Below are positions 1 through 7,796 of a DNA stretch of 64,000 nucleotides, piece after piece; the first letter of the stretch is position 1; each line of letters begins with the position of its first letter. The translations under genes and the position numbers were made by a program. The notes below the pieces were generated by a model. The model saw only the letters and a list, made by a program, of their open reading frames with translations. It made no database searches and had not been told where the DNA came from. Origin of the DNA: Streptosporangiales bacterium (GTDB lineage: Bacteria > Actinomycetota > Actinomycetes > Streptosporangiales > WHST01). The stretch lies in contig WHST01000011.1 in assembly GCA_009379955.1 (NCBI GenBank), positions 18,674-82,673 on the forward strand. Reading direction: 5' to 3'.

Positions 1-2
1 CG

Positions 3-197
3 CCCCCGTTGCGACCCAACGCGCTCCTCACCGTCGCCGTCATCACCGTGCTGTGGGTGATCGCCCTGGTCGCGCTGCTCGTCTTCCGCGGACAGCTCGA
101 TGGGGCCGACCGCTGGTGGACCTGGGTCTGCGTGGCCGGCATCGCGCTCGGCCTCATCGCCATCGGCTACTTCGCCCGCAGCCCCTACCGCCGCTGA
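3..197 (+). CDS. DUF2530 family small membrane protein (5' end outside window)
   Basis: About 64 residues are visible. The reading frame is open to the left edge and begins with prolines (P-P-L-R-P-N), as the N-terminal half of DUF2530 proteins usually does, so the true start lies upstream and this entry is partial. Two hydrophobic segments are seen, one from LLTVAVITVLWVIALVALLV and one from WWTWVCVAGIALGLIAIGYF, followed by a short basic tail, which is the two-helix layout of the family. The function is unknown. A TTG at position 9 could start it but would cut off the conserved proline-rich lead-in. The next gene is convergent, 19 bases away. Confidence 0.75.
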   Translation, partial: PPLRPNALLTVAVITVLWVIALVALLVFRGQLDGADRWWTWVCVAGIALGLIAIGYFARSPYRR

Positions 198-216
198 GGC
201 ACCGCGCCAGGTCGGC

Positions 217-3210
217 TCAGCGGTCCAGGCGCGCCTCGGCGAGCAGGCGGTCGGCGGACGCGGGGTCCTCCAGCAGAGCGGCGACGAGGTGCCGCTGCTC
301 CCACTGGTCCGCCGCCCAGGCGAGGCCGCGGGCGAGGCCGGCGAGCGACGAGGCGTGCACGTCGCCGTCGGCGTAGCGCCAGTCGACGGTGCGGCCGTCG
401 ACCACGAGCGGGTCGTGCGCGAGGTACGTCCCCGGCGCCGCCGGGAGTACCGCGCGGACGAGGTCGGGCACCGGTTCCCTGTCGTACGCCGACTCGACCC
501 GGCCGGCGACGACCTCACCGGCGAGCGTGAGGTCGAGTCGGCTCGCCAGGCGTCCGGCGAGGTCGCTGCGGACGACGAGGGACGGACGGTCGTCGAGCAG
601 CGGCAGCAGGTCCGGCCGGTCGACGACCACGACGTCGGCGGCGGGAACGACCCCGGTCGCGTCGCCGCGTGCCACCCGCAGGTGCTCCGGCGGGTCGAGG
701 TCAGTGTCGGTGTCGGCGACCGCGGCGTAGACCGCGTCGAGGATCGCGGTCGAGACCTCGCGCGCCGGGTCGGCGAGGCGGTCGAGCAGCTCGGCGGGGC
801 CGTCCGGCTCGGCGAGCAGGTCGTCGAGGGTGGTGCGCACGCCGAGGGCGGCGAGCACCGCCGGGTCGCCGGCCGAGGTCTCGTCGTACAGCCCCGCGAG
901 CCGCGCGTCGAGTCCCGCCACCCGCAGGTCGGCGGGACGCCGGCCACCGAGCACCGGACGAGTCCGCAGCCACCAGGCGGTGTACGACGGCACCAGCGTC
1001 CGGCGTCCGGCGGATCCCAGCACGGTGACGGGCTCGACGAGCGCAGCGCGCAGCCGCGGCTCGGCGAACAGCCCGAGCGCCTCCTCCCACCGGTCGGCCG
1101 CGACGAGGTCGAGGTCGCGGACCGCGACGAGCTCCGCCGCCACCGGCGGCACGTCGTCGCCGTCGCCCACCACCGCGAGGGTCGCCTCGACCCACTCGTC
1201 CTCGGCGTCGAGGTCGTGATCGCACTCGTCGGGGTCGAGCGAGACGTCCTCGTCGCGCACGATGGCGAACGTCGACAGCACCCCGACCCGTTCGAGGGTC
1301 TCGGCGCCCCAGCGGTCGACCAGGTCGGCCGCGACGACACCGAACGGCGCGTCGTCGACGACCACCCGTGCGAGCGGCCCGCCGGGAAGCAGCAGCTCGT
1401 CCGCGGAACGGACCTCGCCGTCGTCGTCGCGCAGTGCGAGCGCCCCGAGCCAGGACTCGTCGCCGGGCTCGAACGACCCCGCCGCGACCGAGGGGAGCAC
1501 GGCGTCGGCGACGGCGTCGGGGTCGTCGGCGTCGTACGAACCGGCGACGGCGGCGCGCACGTGCGGGTCGTCGAGCACCGCACGGGGCGTCGCCTCGACC
1601 GCGCCGAGCCGGCCGAGGAGCGGGTGCACGGCGTCCGGGTCGGCCACCCGCACGCCGAGCGCACCCAGCGCACCGACGTCCAGCTCGGCCGTGCCGAGGA
1701 GCACGCCGCGCGGGCCACGGACCGTACGCCCGTCGGCGAGCGGCACGGGCAGGGCGCCGAGCGGCTCGCGTTCCGCGTCGACCAGCTCCGCGTAGACGCG
1801 ACGCCACCACGCGGGATCGCGCCGCAGGGTGCCGAGCAGCTCCACGACGTCGGCGAGCGTGAGCTGCCTGACCTCCAACCACCGCAGCGACGCCCGCCGC
1901 ACCGCCCAATCCGCGGGTAGCAGGCCGGGCAGCACCTCGGTGAGCACCTCGACGAGGCCCGCGGGGACATCGGCGGCGACGGCGTCACGGGCGACCACGC
2001 GCGGACCACCCTCGGCGGTCGGCAGGAACGCGCGGTCGCGCAGCGACCGGTGGATCGCCTGCCGCAGCGCACCGTCGAGCACGCCGGTGGGCACGGGGTC
2101 GGGCACCAGCGCGAGCAGCTCGGTGCTCGGCGGCAGCGCGGGCAGCAGGGCGGCGTACGCCTCGCCGGCCCGCGCGACGAGGAAGTCGGCGACCGGACCC
2201 TGGGCGACGTGGCGCCGCGCGGGATCGAGCGGGAACGACGCCAGCAGCAGCGCCGGGAGTCCGACCGGCTCGTCGCTCGGAGTGGGGGCGTGGAGCACCG
2301 GCTCGACACCGCCGGGCAGCGCCCCCGGCAGGTCGTCCGCGTCGAGTGGCACGGCCCAGCGGACGCTCCACGCGGGACGGGCGCGCTCCTCGACCGGCCG
2401 GTCGGCGAGCAGCTCGGCCCCGAGCTCGCCCGCGGCGGACGAGAGCCGCCAACGCGTGGTCACTCCGTCGTCGGTGACGTCGACTGTCTCGCCCGAGGAG
2501 TCCCAGACGGCGCGCAGCTCACGGACGGTCTCGTCGACCTCGATCCGCACCTCGCGCAGCGCGGGCAGGCCGAGCAGCAGCGCAGGCCCGGTGCCGGCGA
2601 GCAGGCGGCGGACGTCCGTCTGCGCGGTGTCGTCGCGCAGCGGCAGGATCACCTCGGTGTCGGCGCCCTCGCCCGGCTCCCCCGCGTAGCCGTACGGCAG
2701 CCTCAGCGCGGGGACGTGACCGTCGCGCCCGGCGAGCTCGCCGGCGAGGCCGGGTATGCCCGCGACGAGCTCCCTCGTCGCCGACCTCGACCAGGCGACG
2801 CCGCCGCTGCTGGAGACGACGCGCGGCTCGTCGGTGACCGCGAGGACGGCGGCGAACCCGACGCCGAAGCGTCCCGCCGTCGCGCCGTCGCGCTTCGCGG
2901 ACGCGCGCAGGGTCGACAGCGACTCGACCCCCGCGGCGTCGAGCGGTGCACCGTCGTTCGCGACCCGCAACTCGTCGGCGGCGAGGGTGAACCGCACCCG
3001 CCCGGGAACGCCCGCGGTCGCGGCGGCGTCGGCCGCGTTCTGTGCGAGCTCGACGACGAGCCGGTCGCGGTAACCGCCGAGCGCGTAGTCCTCCTCGGCG
3101 TTGGCGTCCTCGCGGAAGCGCGCCGGCGCCGCAGTCCACGCCTCGACGACCCGGGCGCGGATGCCGGCGGTGTCGAACGGGTCGACGGCGTCCGGCGGGA
3201 TCGCGCTCAC
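217..3210 (-). CDS. Sacsin N-terminal ATPase-like (GHKL/Hsp90-type) protein
   Basis: A 997-residue protein whose first 200 residues form a GHKL ATP-binding module. The N-box is seen as VVELAQNAADAA (about residues 52-63), then DGAPLD and the glycine box GRFGVGFAAVLAV (about 113-125). This matches the sacsin-type N-terminal ATPase domain found in large actinobacterial proteins often annotated as 'molecular chaperone Hsp90' or 'ATP-binding protein'. The remaining roughly 800 residues are acidic, alanine-rich and carry no domain I can name. It starts with GTG at 3210. It lies 16 bases downstream of the DUF3027 gene on the same strand, so they are probably co-transcribed. The biological role is unknown; a chaperone-like role is inferred only from the ATPase fold. 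Confidence 0.85.
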   Translation of the reverse strand: MSAIPPDAVDPFDTAGIRARVVEAWTAAPARFREDANAEEDYALGGYRDRLVVELAQNAADAAATAGVPGRVRFTLAADELRVANDGAPLDAAGVESLSTLRASAKRDGATAGRFGVGFAAVLAVTDEPRVVSSSGGVAWSRSATRELVAGIPGLAGELAGRDGHVPALRLPYGYAGEPGEGADTEVILPLRDDTAQTDVRRLLAGTGPALLLGLPALREVRIEVDETVRELRAVWDSSGETVDVTDDGVTTRWRLSSAAGELGAELLADRPVEERARPAWSVRWAVPLDADDLPGALPGGVEPVLHAPTPSDEPVGLPALLLASFPLDPARRHVAQGPVADFLVARAGEAYAALLPALPPSTELLALVPDPVPTGVLDGALRQAIHRSLRDRAFLPTAEGGPRVVARDAVAADVPAGLVEVLTEVLPGLLPADWAVRRASLRWLEVRQLTLADVVELLGTLRRDPAWWRRVYAELVDAEREPLGALPVPLADGRTVRGPRGVLLGTAELDVGALGALGVRVADPDAVHPLLGRLGAVEATPRAVLDDPHVRAAVAGSYDADDPDAVADAVLPSVAAGSFEPGDESWLGALALRDDDGEVRSADELLLPGGPLARVVVDDAPFGVVAADLVDRWGAETLERVGVLSTFAIVRDEDVSLDPDECDHDLDAEDEWVEATLAVVGDGDDVPPVAAELVAVRDLDLVAADRWEEALGLFAEPRLRAALVEPVTVLGSAGRRTLVPSYTAWWLRTRPVLGGRRPADLRVAGLDARLAGLYDETSAGDPAVLAALGVRTTLDDLLAEPDGPAELLDRLADPAREVSTAILDAVYAAVADTDTDLDPPEHLRVARGDATGVVPAADVVVVDRPDLLPLLDDRPSLVVRSDLAGRLASRLDLTLAGEVVAGRVESAYDREPVPDLVRAVLPAAPGTYLAHDPLVVDGRTVDWRYADGDVHASSLAGLARGLAWAADQWEQRHLVAALLEDPASADRLLAEARLDR

Positions 3211-3226
3211 CGGTGCGGCGGCGTGG

Positions 3227-4084
3227 TCAGGAGTGACCGAGCGGCTCGTCGGCGGCCTCGGCCGCCTCGACGGGCTCGTCGGTCGGCGCGCCGACGGGTG
3301 CCGGCGTGCGGTCGACCTCGACGATGTCGAAGCTCTCCTCGTCGATGGCGGGGACGACCTCGACGGGTGGTGCCTCCTCGCTCACGGCTGCCTCGGAGTG
3401 CCCGCCGCAGCCGTGGTCGAGGCTCACCACCGTGCCGTCGGCCGGCACCATCTCGTTGGCGCAGACGCCGAACAGCTGTCGCAGCGAGCCGCCGAGCGGC
3501 AGCAGGAACCCGCAGGACGCGCACGTCGCCGGCGCCTGCTGCGCGATCGCGACCTCGGGCCCGTGCTCGCCCTCGTACCAGCGTTCCGCCGCGTCGGACC
3601 GGCCCTCGGGTGACAGCACACGGACGCGGCCGAGACCCGGCTCCCACCAGTCGACGTCGTCGGCCTCGTCGACGTCGTCGCCGAACGCGACGTAGCCCGG
3701 CTGCAGCCGCGCGTCGTCGGGCGCGGTCGGCAGCAGGTCGCCAGGACCGAGGTCGCCGGGTCTGACCCGCTCGTTCCACGGCACCCACGCCGGCGCGACG
3801 ATCGCCTCGACGCCGGGGAGCAGGGTGACCTCGGAGATCGTGACGGTACGGCTGCGCGAGGCGCGCGTGACGGTGACGGACCAGCGCCAGCCGTGGTAGG
3901 CGAGATCGGTGCAGGCGAAGAGATGGCTCGCGACACGCTCACCGTCGGGCTCGACGCCGAGGTGCTCGCCCACCGACTCCACGGACGGAGCGGCCTCGAC
4001 CGCACCTGCGCGCGCGAGGTCCACCGCCTCGGCGCAGGCGGCGTCGAGCACGGAAGTGCGGGTGCGAACTGCGGCGGGAGGCAT
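3227..4084 (-). CDS. DUF3027 domain-containing protein
   Basis: 285 residues, ATG start. The C-terminal half has the features I associate with actinobacterial DUF3027: W-Y-E-G-E-H-G-P, then a zinc-ribbon-like C-A-S-C-G-F...C-A-N-E and a final C-G-G-H-S-E. The two cysteine pairs and nearby histidines could bind zinc (inference). The N-terminal half (about residues 1-110) is predicted soluble and contains G-W-R-W-S-V-T-V. The C-terminal 45 residues are acidic and low-complexity. It is followed by the sacsin-like ATPase and preceded by the cold-shock gene, an arrangement I recognise from other actinomycetes. Its function is not known. Confidence 0.85.
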   Translation of the reverse strand: MPPAAVRTRTSVLDAACAEAVDLARAGAVEAAPSVESVGEHLGVEPDGERVASHLFACTDLAYHGWRWSVTVTRASRSRTVTISEVTLLPGVEAIVAPAWVPWNERVRPGDLGPGDLLPTAPDDARLQPGYVAFGDDVDEADDVDWWEPGLGRVRVLSPEGRSDAAERWYEGEHGPEVAIAQQAPATCASCGFLLPLGGSLRQLFGVCANEMVPADGTVVSLDHGCGGHSEAAVSEEAPPVEVVPAIDEESFDIVEVDRTPAPVGAPTDEPVEAAEAADEPLGHS

Positions 4085-4162
4085 CGTCGTCCGATCGTGA
4101 GCTCATCGACTCCGGGAGGCCTGGCAAGCGTATCTCCCTGACCAGGCGATCAGTGCGTCGCG

Positions 4163-4555
4163 TCAGGCCTCGACGTCGTCGGCCACGGCGCGCAGGACCG
4201 TCGCGACTCGGTGCGCCGCCTTGGCGTCCGGGTGCCGGCCGCGCCGGTAACTGTTCGCGACGTCGTCGAGCATCTTGATCAGGTCCTCGATGATCACGCC
4301 CATCTCGTCGGGCTTCTTGCGCTGCGCCTTGACCACCGATGGTGCGTCCTCGAGCACGCGCAACGAGAGGGCCTGCTGTCCCCGGCGTCCCTCGGCCACG
4401 CCGAACTCGACCCGTTGGCCCGGCCGCAACGACGTCACCTCGCCCGGCAGCGCCGAAGAGTGGACATAGACGTCACCACCGTCGTCACGGGTCACGAAGC
4501 CGAAGCCCTTGTCCCGGTCGTAGAACCTGACCTTGCCAGTGGGCACGGAAGTCAC
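4163..4555 (-). CDS. Cold-shock domain protein with C-terminal extension (CspA family)
   Basis: 130 residues. Residues 5-70 are a cold-shock (OB-fold) domain with both nucleic-acid-binding motifs visible: RNP1-like K-G-F-G-F-V (about 16-21) and RNP2-like V-Y-V-H (about 29-32). Normal Csp proteins have 65-70 residues. This one has about 60 extra residues, K-Q-R-K-K-P-D-E-M-G... then a helix-rich tail, a known actinobacterial variant. The likely role is binding single-stranded RNA/DNA and melting mRNA structure. The start chosen is GTG at 4555 because GAGAGGAC lies six bases upstream; an internal GTG at 4546 is the alternative. It is the first gene of the run csp, DUF3027, sacsin-like ATPase on the minus strand. 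Confidence 0.92.
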   Translation of the reverse strand: MTSVPTGKVRFYDRDKGFGFVTRDDGGDVYVHSSALPGEVTSLRPGQRVEFGVAEGRRGQQALSLRVLEDAPSVVKAQRKKPDEMGVIIEDLIKMLDDVANSYRRGRHPDAKAAHRVATVLRAVADDVEA

Positions 4556-4611
4556 TCGTCCTCTCGTCGATGCCGCGCCAGCCTAGTGCCCTATCTGGAC
4601 CGTCGCCCGCC

Positions 4612-6030
4612 CTATTTCAGCAGTTCGTTCATCGAGCCGGTACGGAAACCCTGCGTGTCGATCTCGACACGATCGAAGCCGGCGTCGGCCACCGCGGCGC
4701 GGGCCGCGCGCGAGTCCGCCACCGCGGCGACGTGCTCGCGGTCGACCTCGACCTTCGCGTGCGCACCGAGGTCGCGGACGCGCAGGTTGCGGACGGGGAT
4801 GCGCTCCTCCGCCAGGACGTCGCGCAGCCTCGCCTCGGCGCGCTCCACCCGCGCGAGCCGTACCGAGGTGATGCGGACGCCGTACGCGATCCGGCTGGAC
4901 AGGCAGGCGGCCGCGGGCTTGTCCCACGTGGAGAGGCCCCAGCGCCTGCTGGCCTCGCGTACCTGCGCCTTGCCGAGCCCGGCGTCGAGCAGTGGGGTGG
5001 CGGCTCCGCGTTCGGCCGCGGCCCTGATGCCGGGACGGAAGCGGTCGGCGGCGTCGTCGGCGTTCGTGCCGGTGGCGACGTGCTCGACGCCCTCGCGCTC
5101 CGCGAGCGGCCCGAGCACCTCGACGAGCTCGGCCTTGCAGAAGTAGCACCGGTCACCCTCGTTGGCCTGGTAGCCCTCGCGGCCGATCTCCTCGGTCGCC
5201 GGCGTGACGTGGCGTACGCCGAGGTCGTCGGCGAACCGCCGCGCGGCGTCGAGCTCCGACGCCGGCAGGCTGGACGACACGGCGGTGGCGGCGACGACGT
5301 TGTCGCGACCGAGCGTGCGGACGGCCGCGGCCAGCAGGAACGCGGAGTCGGCGCCGCCGGAGAACGCCACCACGACTCGGCCGAGCTCGTGGAGCCTGGC
5401 ATCGAGGGCGGCGAGCCTGGTGGTCAGCAGGTGCTCCTCGAGCCACGCGGGGAACCCGGTGAGGTCGTCGAGGACCACGTCAGCGTCCTCGGGCGCGACA
5501 CCGCCGGTGCGTACACCCACGGACACCGCGCCGGCGGCGCGCGCCGCCCTGACGTCGCCCGGGTGGTCGCCGACGAAGACCTGACCGCCGCGCTCGCGCA
5601 ACGCGTCGCCCTTGGCCTCGGCCCACAGCCCGCCGATCACCTCGTCGACCTCGAGGCCGACGTGCCGCAGCGTGGTCTCGGCGGTGGCCGCCTGCTTGGC
5701 GGTCACGACCAGGACGCGCCCACCCAGCCGGCGCACGGCCTCGATCGCGGCGTCGGCGCCCGGCAGCATCGTGGTGGCGGGGGTGGCGACGTCGTCGTAG
5801 ACGGTGCGGTAGTAGGCCGCGTTGTCGTCGACGAGGTCCGCGGGGAGCCATTGGGCGAGCTCCCACTCCAGCGGGGGCCCGAGGCGTCCGACCACCACCT
5901 CGACGTCGATCGGGTGACCACTACGCGCCGCGATCTCCTCGTAGATGCGTCCGATCCCGGCACGGGGGTCGGTGAGGGTGAGGTCGAGATCGAAGCCGAC
6001 GACCAGCGGGGAGGCGGAAGGGGACTGCAC
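4612..6030 (-). CDS. HAD-like phosphatase fused to LarE-type PP-loop sulfur transferase
   Basis: A 472-residue two-domain protein in one uninterrupted frame. Residues about 8-215 are a HAD hydrolase (phosphoglycolate phosphatase type): motif I D-L-D-L-T, a central V-V-T-A-K, and V-G-D-H-P-G-D near the end. Residues about 215-472 are LarE-like: PP-loop A-F-S-G-G-A-D-S (about 220-228), R-C-Y-F-C-K (about 293) and A-C-L-S-S-R (about 375). In LarE the cysteine of the last motif donates sulfur to the pyridinium dithiocarboxylate precursor of the nickel-pincer cofactor. No larA, larB or larC is in the window, so the sulfur acceptor is unknown. The start is GTG at 6030, preceded by GAGGGG. An upstream TTG would add a very basic 39-residue stretch that looks non-coding. 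Confidence 0.85.
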   Translation of the reverse strand: MQSPSASPLVVGFDLDLTLTDPRAGIGRIYEEIAARSGHPIDVEVVVGRLGPPLEWELAQWLPADLVDDNAAYYRTVYDDVATPATTMLPGADAAIEAVRRLGGRVLVVTAKQAATAETTLRHVGLEVDEVIGGLWAEAKGDALRERGGQVFVGDHPGDVRAARAAGAVSVGVRTGGVAPEDADVVLDDLTGFPAWLEEHLLTTRLAALDARLHELGRVVVAFSGGADSAFLLAAAVRTLGRDNVVAATAVSSSLPASELDAARRFADDLGVRHVTPATEEIGREGYQANEGDRCYFCKAELVEVLGPLAEREGVEHVATGTNADDAADRFRPGIRAAAERGAATPLLDAGLGKAQVREASRRWGLSTWDKPAAACLSSRIAYGVRITSVRLARVERAEARLRDVLAEERIPVRNLRVRDLGAHAKVEVDREHVAAVADSRAARAAVADAGFDRVEIDTQGFRTGSMNELLK

Positions 6031-6146
6031 GCCCCTCACTGTAGGGGGTCTGCGGCGCCACCTGTCGGGTCCGCGTCGTCGCCCGTCACCGTCCCGGCGC
6101 CGTCCGTTTCGTCGGGGACTGCACATTCGCGCTGGGGAGGGGCACA

Positions 6147-6599
6147 ATGGCGGCCGTGGCGGACACCGGGAACGACCCTACGGGCGGGAGCGGTGACGTG
6201 ACGCGCGAGGACGACCAGCAGACGACCACCACGCGCGAGGAACGGACCGCGGAGGACCGCGACGCCGAGCGCGAGAAGCAGCGTGAGGCCGACCGCGCGC
6301 GGGCACGCGCCACCAGGGCGCAGACCGTCCGGTGGGCGACGACGATCGTGTCCGTGCTGTCGTCGCTGTTCGCGGTGGCGCTCGCGCTGCACATCGTCTT
6401 CGTGATCTTCGACGCCAACCAGGCGAACCCGCTCGTCACGTTCACGGCCGATCTCGCCGAGGGCCTCGTCGTGTTCTTCCGCGACCTGTTCACGCCCGAC
6501 GACGACCGCGTCGGCGTGCTCGTCAACTACGGCATGGCCGCGATCTTCTGGCTCATCGTCGGCCGCGTGGTGATCGCCCTGCTCCGCCGCATCCGCTGA
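6147..6599 (+). CDS. Hypothetical membrane protein with charged N-terminus
   Basis: 150 residues, ATG start with GGGGAGGGG upstream, divergent from the HAD-LarE gene. Residues 1-60 are hydrophilic and rich in alternating Arg/Glu/Asp (R-E-E-R-T-A-E-D-R-D-A-E-R-E-K-Q), likely a cytosolic helix or coiled coil. Two membrane helices follow, about residues 64-88 (VSVLSSLFAVALALHIVFVI) and 126-146 (MAAIFWLIVGRVVIALL), with a basic end. I do not recognise a named family. It ends just before palindromic repeat copy A1, which separates it from the convergent gene. Confidence 0.7.
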   Translation: MAAVADTGNDPTGGSGDVTREDDQQTTTTREERTAEDRDAEREKQREADRARARATRAQTVRWATTIVSVLSSLFAVALALHIVFVIFDANQANPLVTFTADLAEGLVVFFRDLFTPDDDRVGVLVNYGMAAIFWLIVGRVVIALLRRIR

Positions 6600-6626
6600 C
6601 CACCGCCACACCACCCCGGGTGCCCG

Positions 6627-6703
6627 CGTTGATCACGTTAACGTGATCAACGTGGACTTCACCTCGTGCCGGGACGAGGTGAGGTCCACGTTCACGAGGT
6701 GAA
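6627..6703. repeat. Palindromic repeat family A, copy 1
   Basis: A perfect 26-bp palindrome at 6627-6652 (half-site CGTTGATCACGTT) is followed by a hairpin with 19-bp arms at 6649-6667 and 6674-6692 (arm AACGTGGACTTCACCTCGT, one mismatch). The element sits between convergent genes and could act as a two-way terminator. Copies 2 and 3 at 7714 and 29334 have the hairpin first, so copy 1 is inverted relative to them. Confidence 0.85.
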
Positions 6704-6724
6704 GCAGACGGCCGGCGGCCGGGG

Positions 6725-7624
6725 TCAGTCGGCGTCGTACATGCCGGGGTAGGTCTCCTCCATCAGGTCGAACAGCGCGTCGCGGCGCTGGACGAGCCTG
6801 CGTGCCTCGTCGGCGAGGTCGCCGTCGCCGTTGCCGTCGGCCGCGAACAGCCGTACGACGGCGGCGGCGAACAGCTCCTCGAAGCCCGCCGCGACCTCGT
6901 TGGCCGCGCGGGTCTGCGACATCTCGGTGCCCGGGAGGCGCGCGGTCTCGCAGACCTCCTGCACGGCCGCGGCGTCGCAGCCGCTGGCCGCCGCGAACGC
7001 GCTGCGCCACATGGCCTCGAGGGTGACGGCGTCGCCGCGCTCGGCGTACGCGGACACCAGCCGCTTGACCAGGCCGGCGAGCGCGTCGCTGTCGACCGGC
7101 GCGCCCGTACGGTGCAGCCACGGCGCCGGGCCCGCGGCGGGTGCCGGGGCGACCGGCGCCGAGGCGACCGGCGCGGGCGTCGGCGTGGTCACGGCGGCGT
7201 GCGGTGGCGTCTCGACCTCGTCCGTCTCGTCGTCGCCGCCGCCGTCGCCGAGGGGCGCGTCGGGATGGCGCTCGACCACCAGGTCGTAGAGGTCGCAGTA
7301 GCGGTCGTTCGGCCGCCGCGCCTCGGCGACGAGCTGCTCCGCCGTCGACTCGTCGTCGTAGAGCACGACGTCGGCGCAGAGGCGGACGACGATGTCGCTG
7401 ACCCCGTTGAGCACCTCGACCACGACGTCCTCGCGTTCGCGCGGGTGCGCGGGCTGCGGCGCGTAGCCACGGACCTCCTCGTCGACCTGGTCGGCGTCGG
7501 CGCTGGTCACCGTGCCGACGAGGTCGGTCCAGTGCGGCACCAGGTCGTCGTCGGCGCGGGCACCGGCGTACGCGGACAGCAGCCGATCCCAGGCCGCCGT
7601 CGCCGCGGCACTGTCGAACTCCAC
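6725..7624 (-). CDS. Hypothetical protein, two helical halves joined by Pro/Ala linker
   Basis: 299 residues if started at GTG 7624, chosen because AAGAGGTGAAG lies directly upstream. An ATG at 7678 would add 18 residues. The protein has two acidic, probably all-helical parts (about residues 1-130 and 180-299) joined by a Pro/Ala/Thr linker (about 140-175). No membrane segment or catalytic motif is seen and I do not recognise the family. The gene is bracketed by inverted copies of repeat family A (6627-6703 and 7714-7779), an arrangement that could reflect insertion as a unit. It runs the same way as the sugar operon downstream of its start but is not obviously part of it. Confidence 0.7.
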   Translation of the reverse strand: MEFDSAAATAAWDRLLSAYAGARADDDLVPHWTDLVGTVTSADADQVDEEVRGYAPQPAHPREREDVVVEVLNGVSDIVVRLCADVVLYDDESTAEQLVAEARRPNDRYCDLYDLVVERHPDAPLGDGGGDDETDEVETPPHAAVTTPTPAPVASAPVAPAPAAGPAPWLHRTGAPVDSDALAGLVKRLVSAYAERGDAVTLEAMWRSAFAAASGCDAAAVQEVCETARLPGTEMSQTRAANEVAAGFEELFAAAVVRLFAADGNGDGDLADEARRLVQRRDALFDLMEETYPGMYDAD

Positions 7625-7713
7625 GCTCTTCACCTCTTGAGTCACGACGCGAACGCTACCGCGTCCGACTTCGATCATGGAATGCCATCGAGCCGTGGGC
7701 GCCTCACCTCACG

Positions 7714-7779
7714 AACGTGGACTTCACCTCGTCCCTGCACGAGGTGAAGTCCACGTTGATCACGTTGACGTGATCAACG
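7714..7779. repeat. Palindromic repeat family A, copy 2
   Basis: A hairpin with perfect 19-bp arms at 7714-7732 and 7739-7757 (arm AACGTGGACTTCACCTCGT, loop CCCTGC) leads into a 26-bp palindrome at 7754-7779 with one central mismatch. It lies just beyond the stop of the FGE-domain gene and may terminate the sugar operon. It is in opposite orientation to copy 1. Confidence 0.88.
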
Positions 7780-7796
7780 GGACAAGCGGGGCGGTC

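Noticed and set aside
100..1920. Long plus-strand open frames (up to about 600 codons) opposite the sacsin-like gene
   Set aside because: They are antisense shadows produced by high GC: extreme Arg/Gly/Ala content and no recognisable domain, while the minus strand encodes a conserved GHKL protein.
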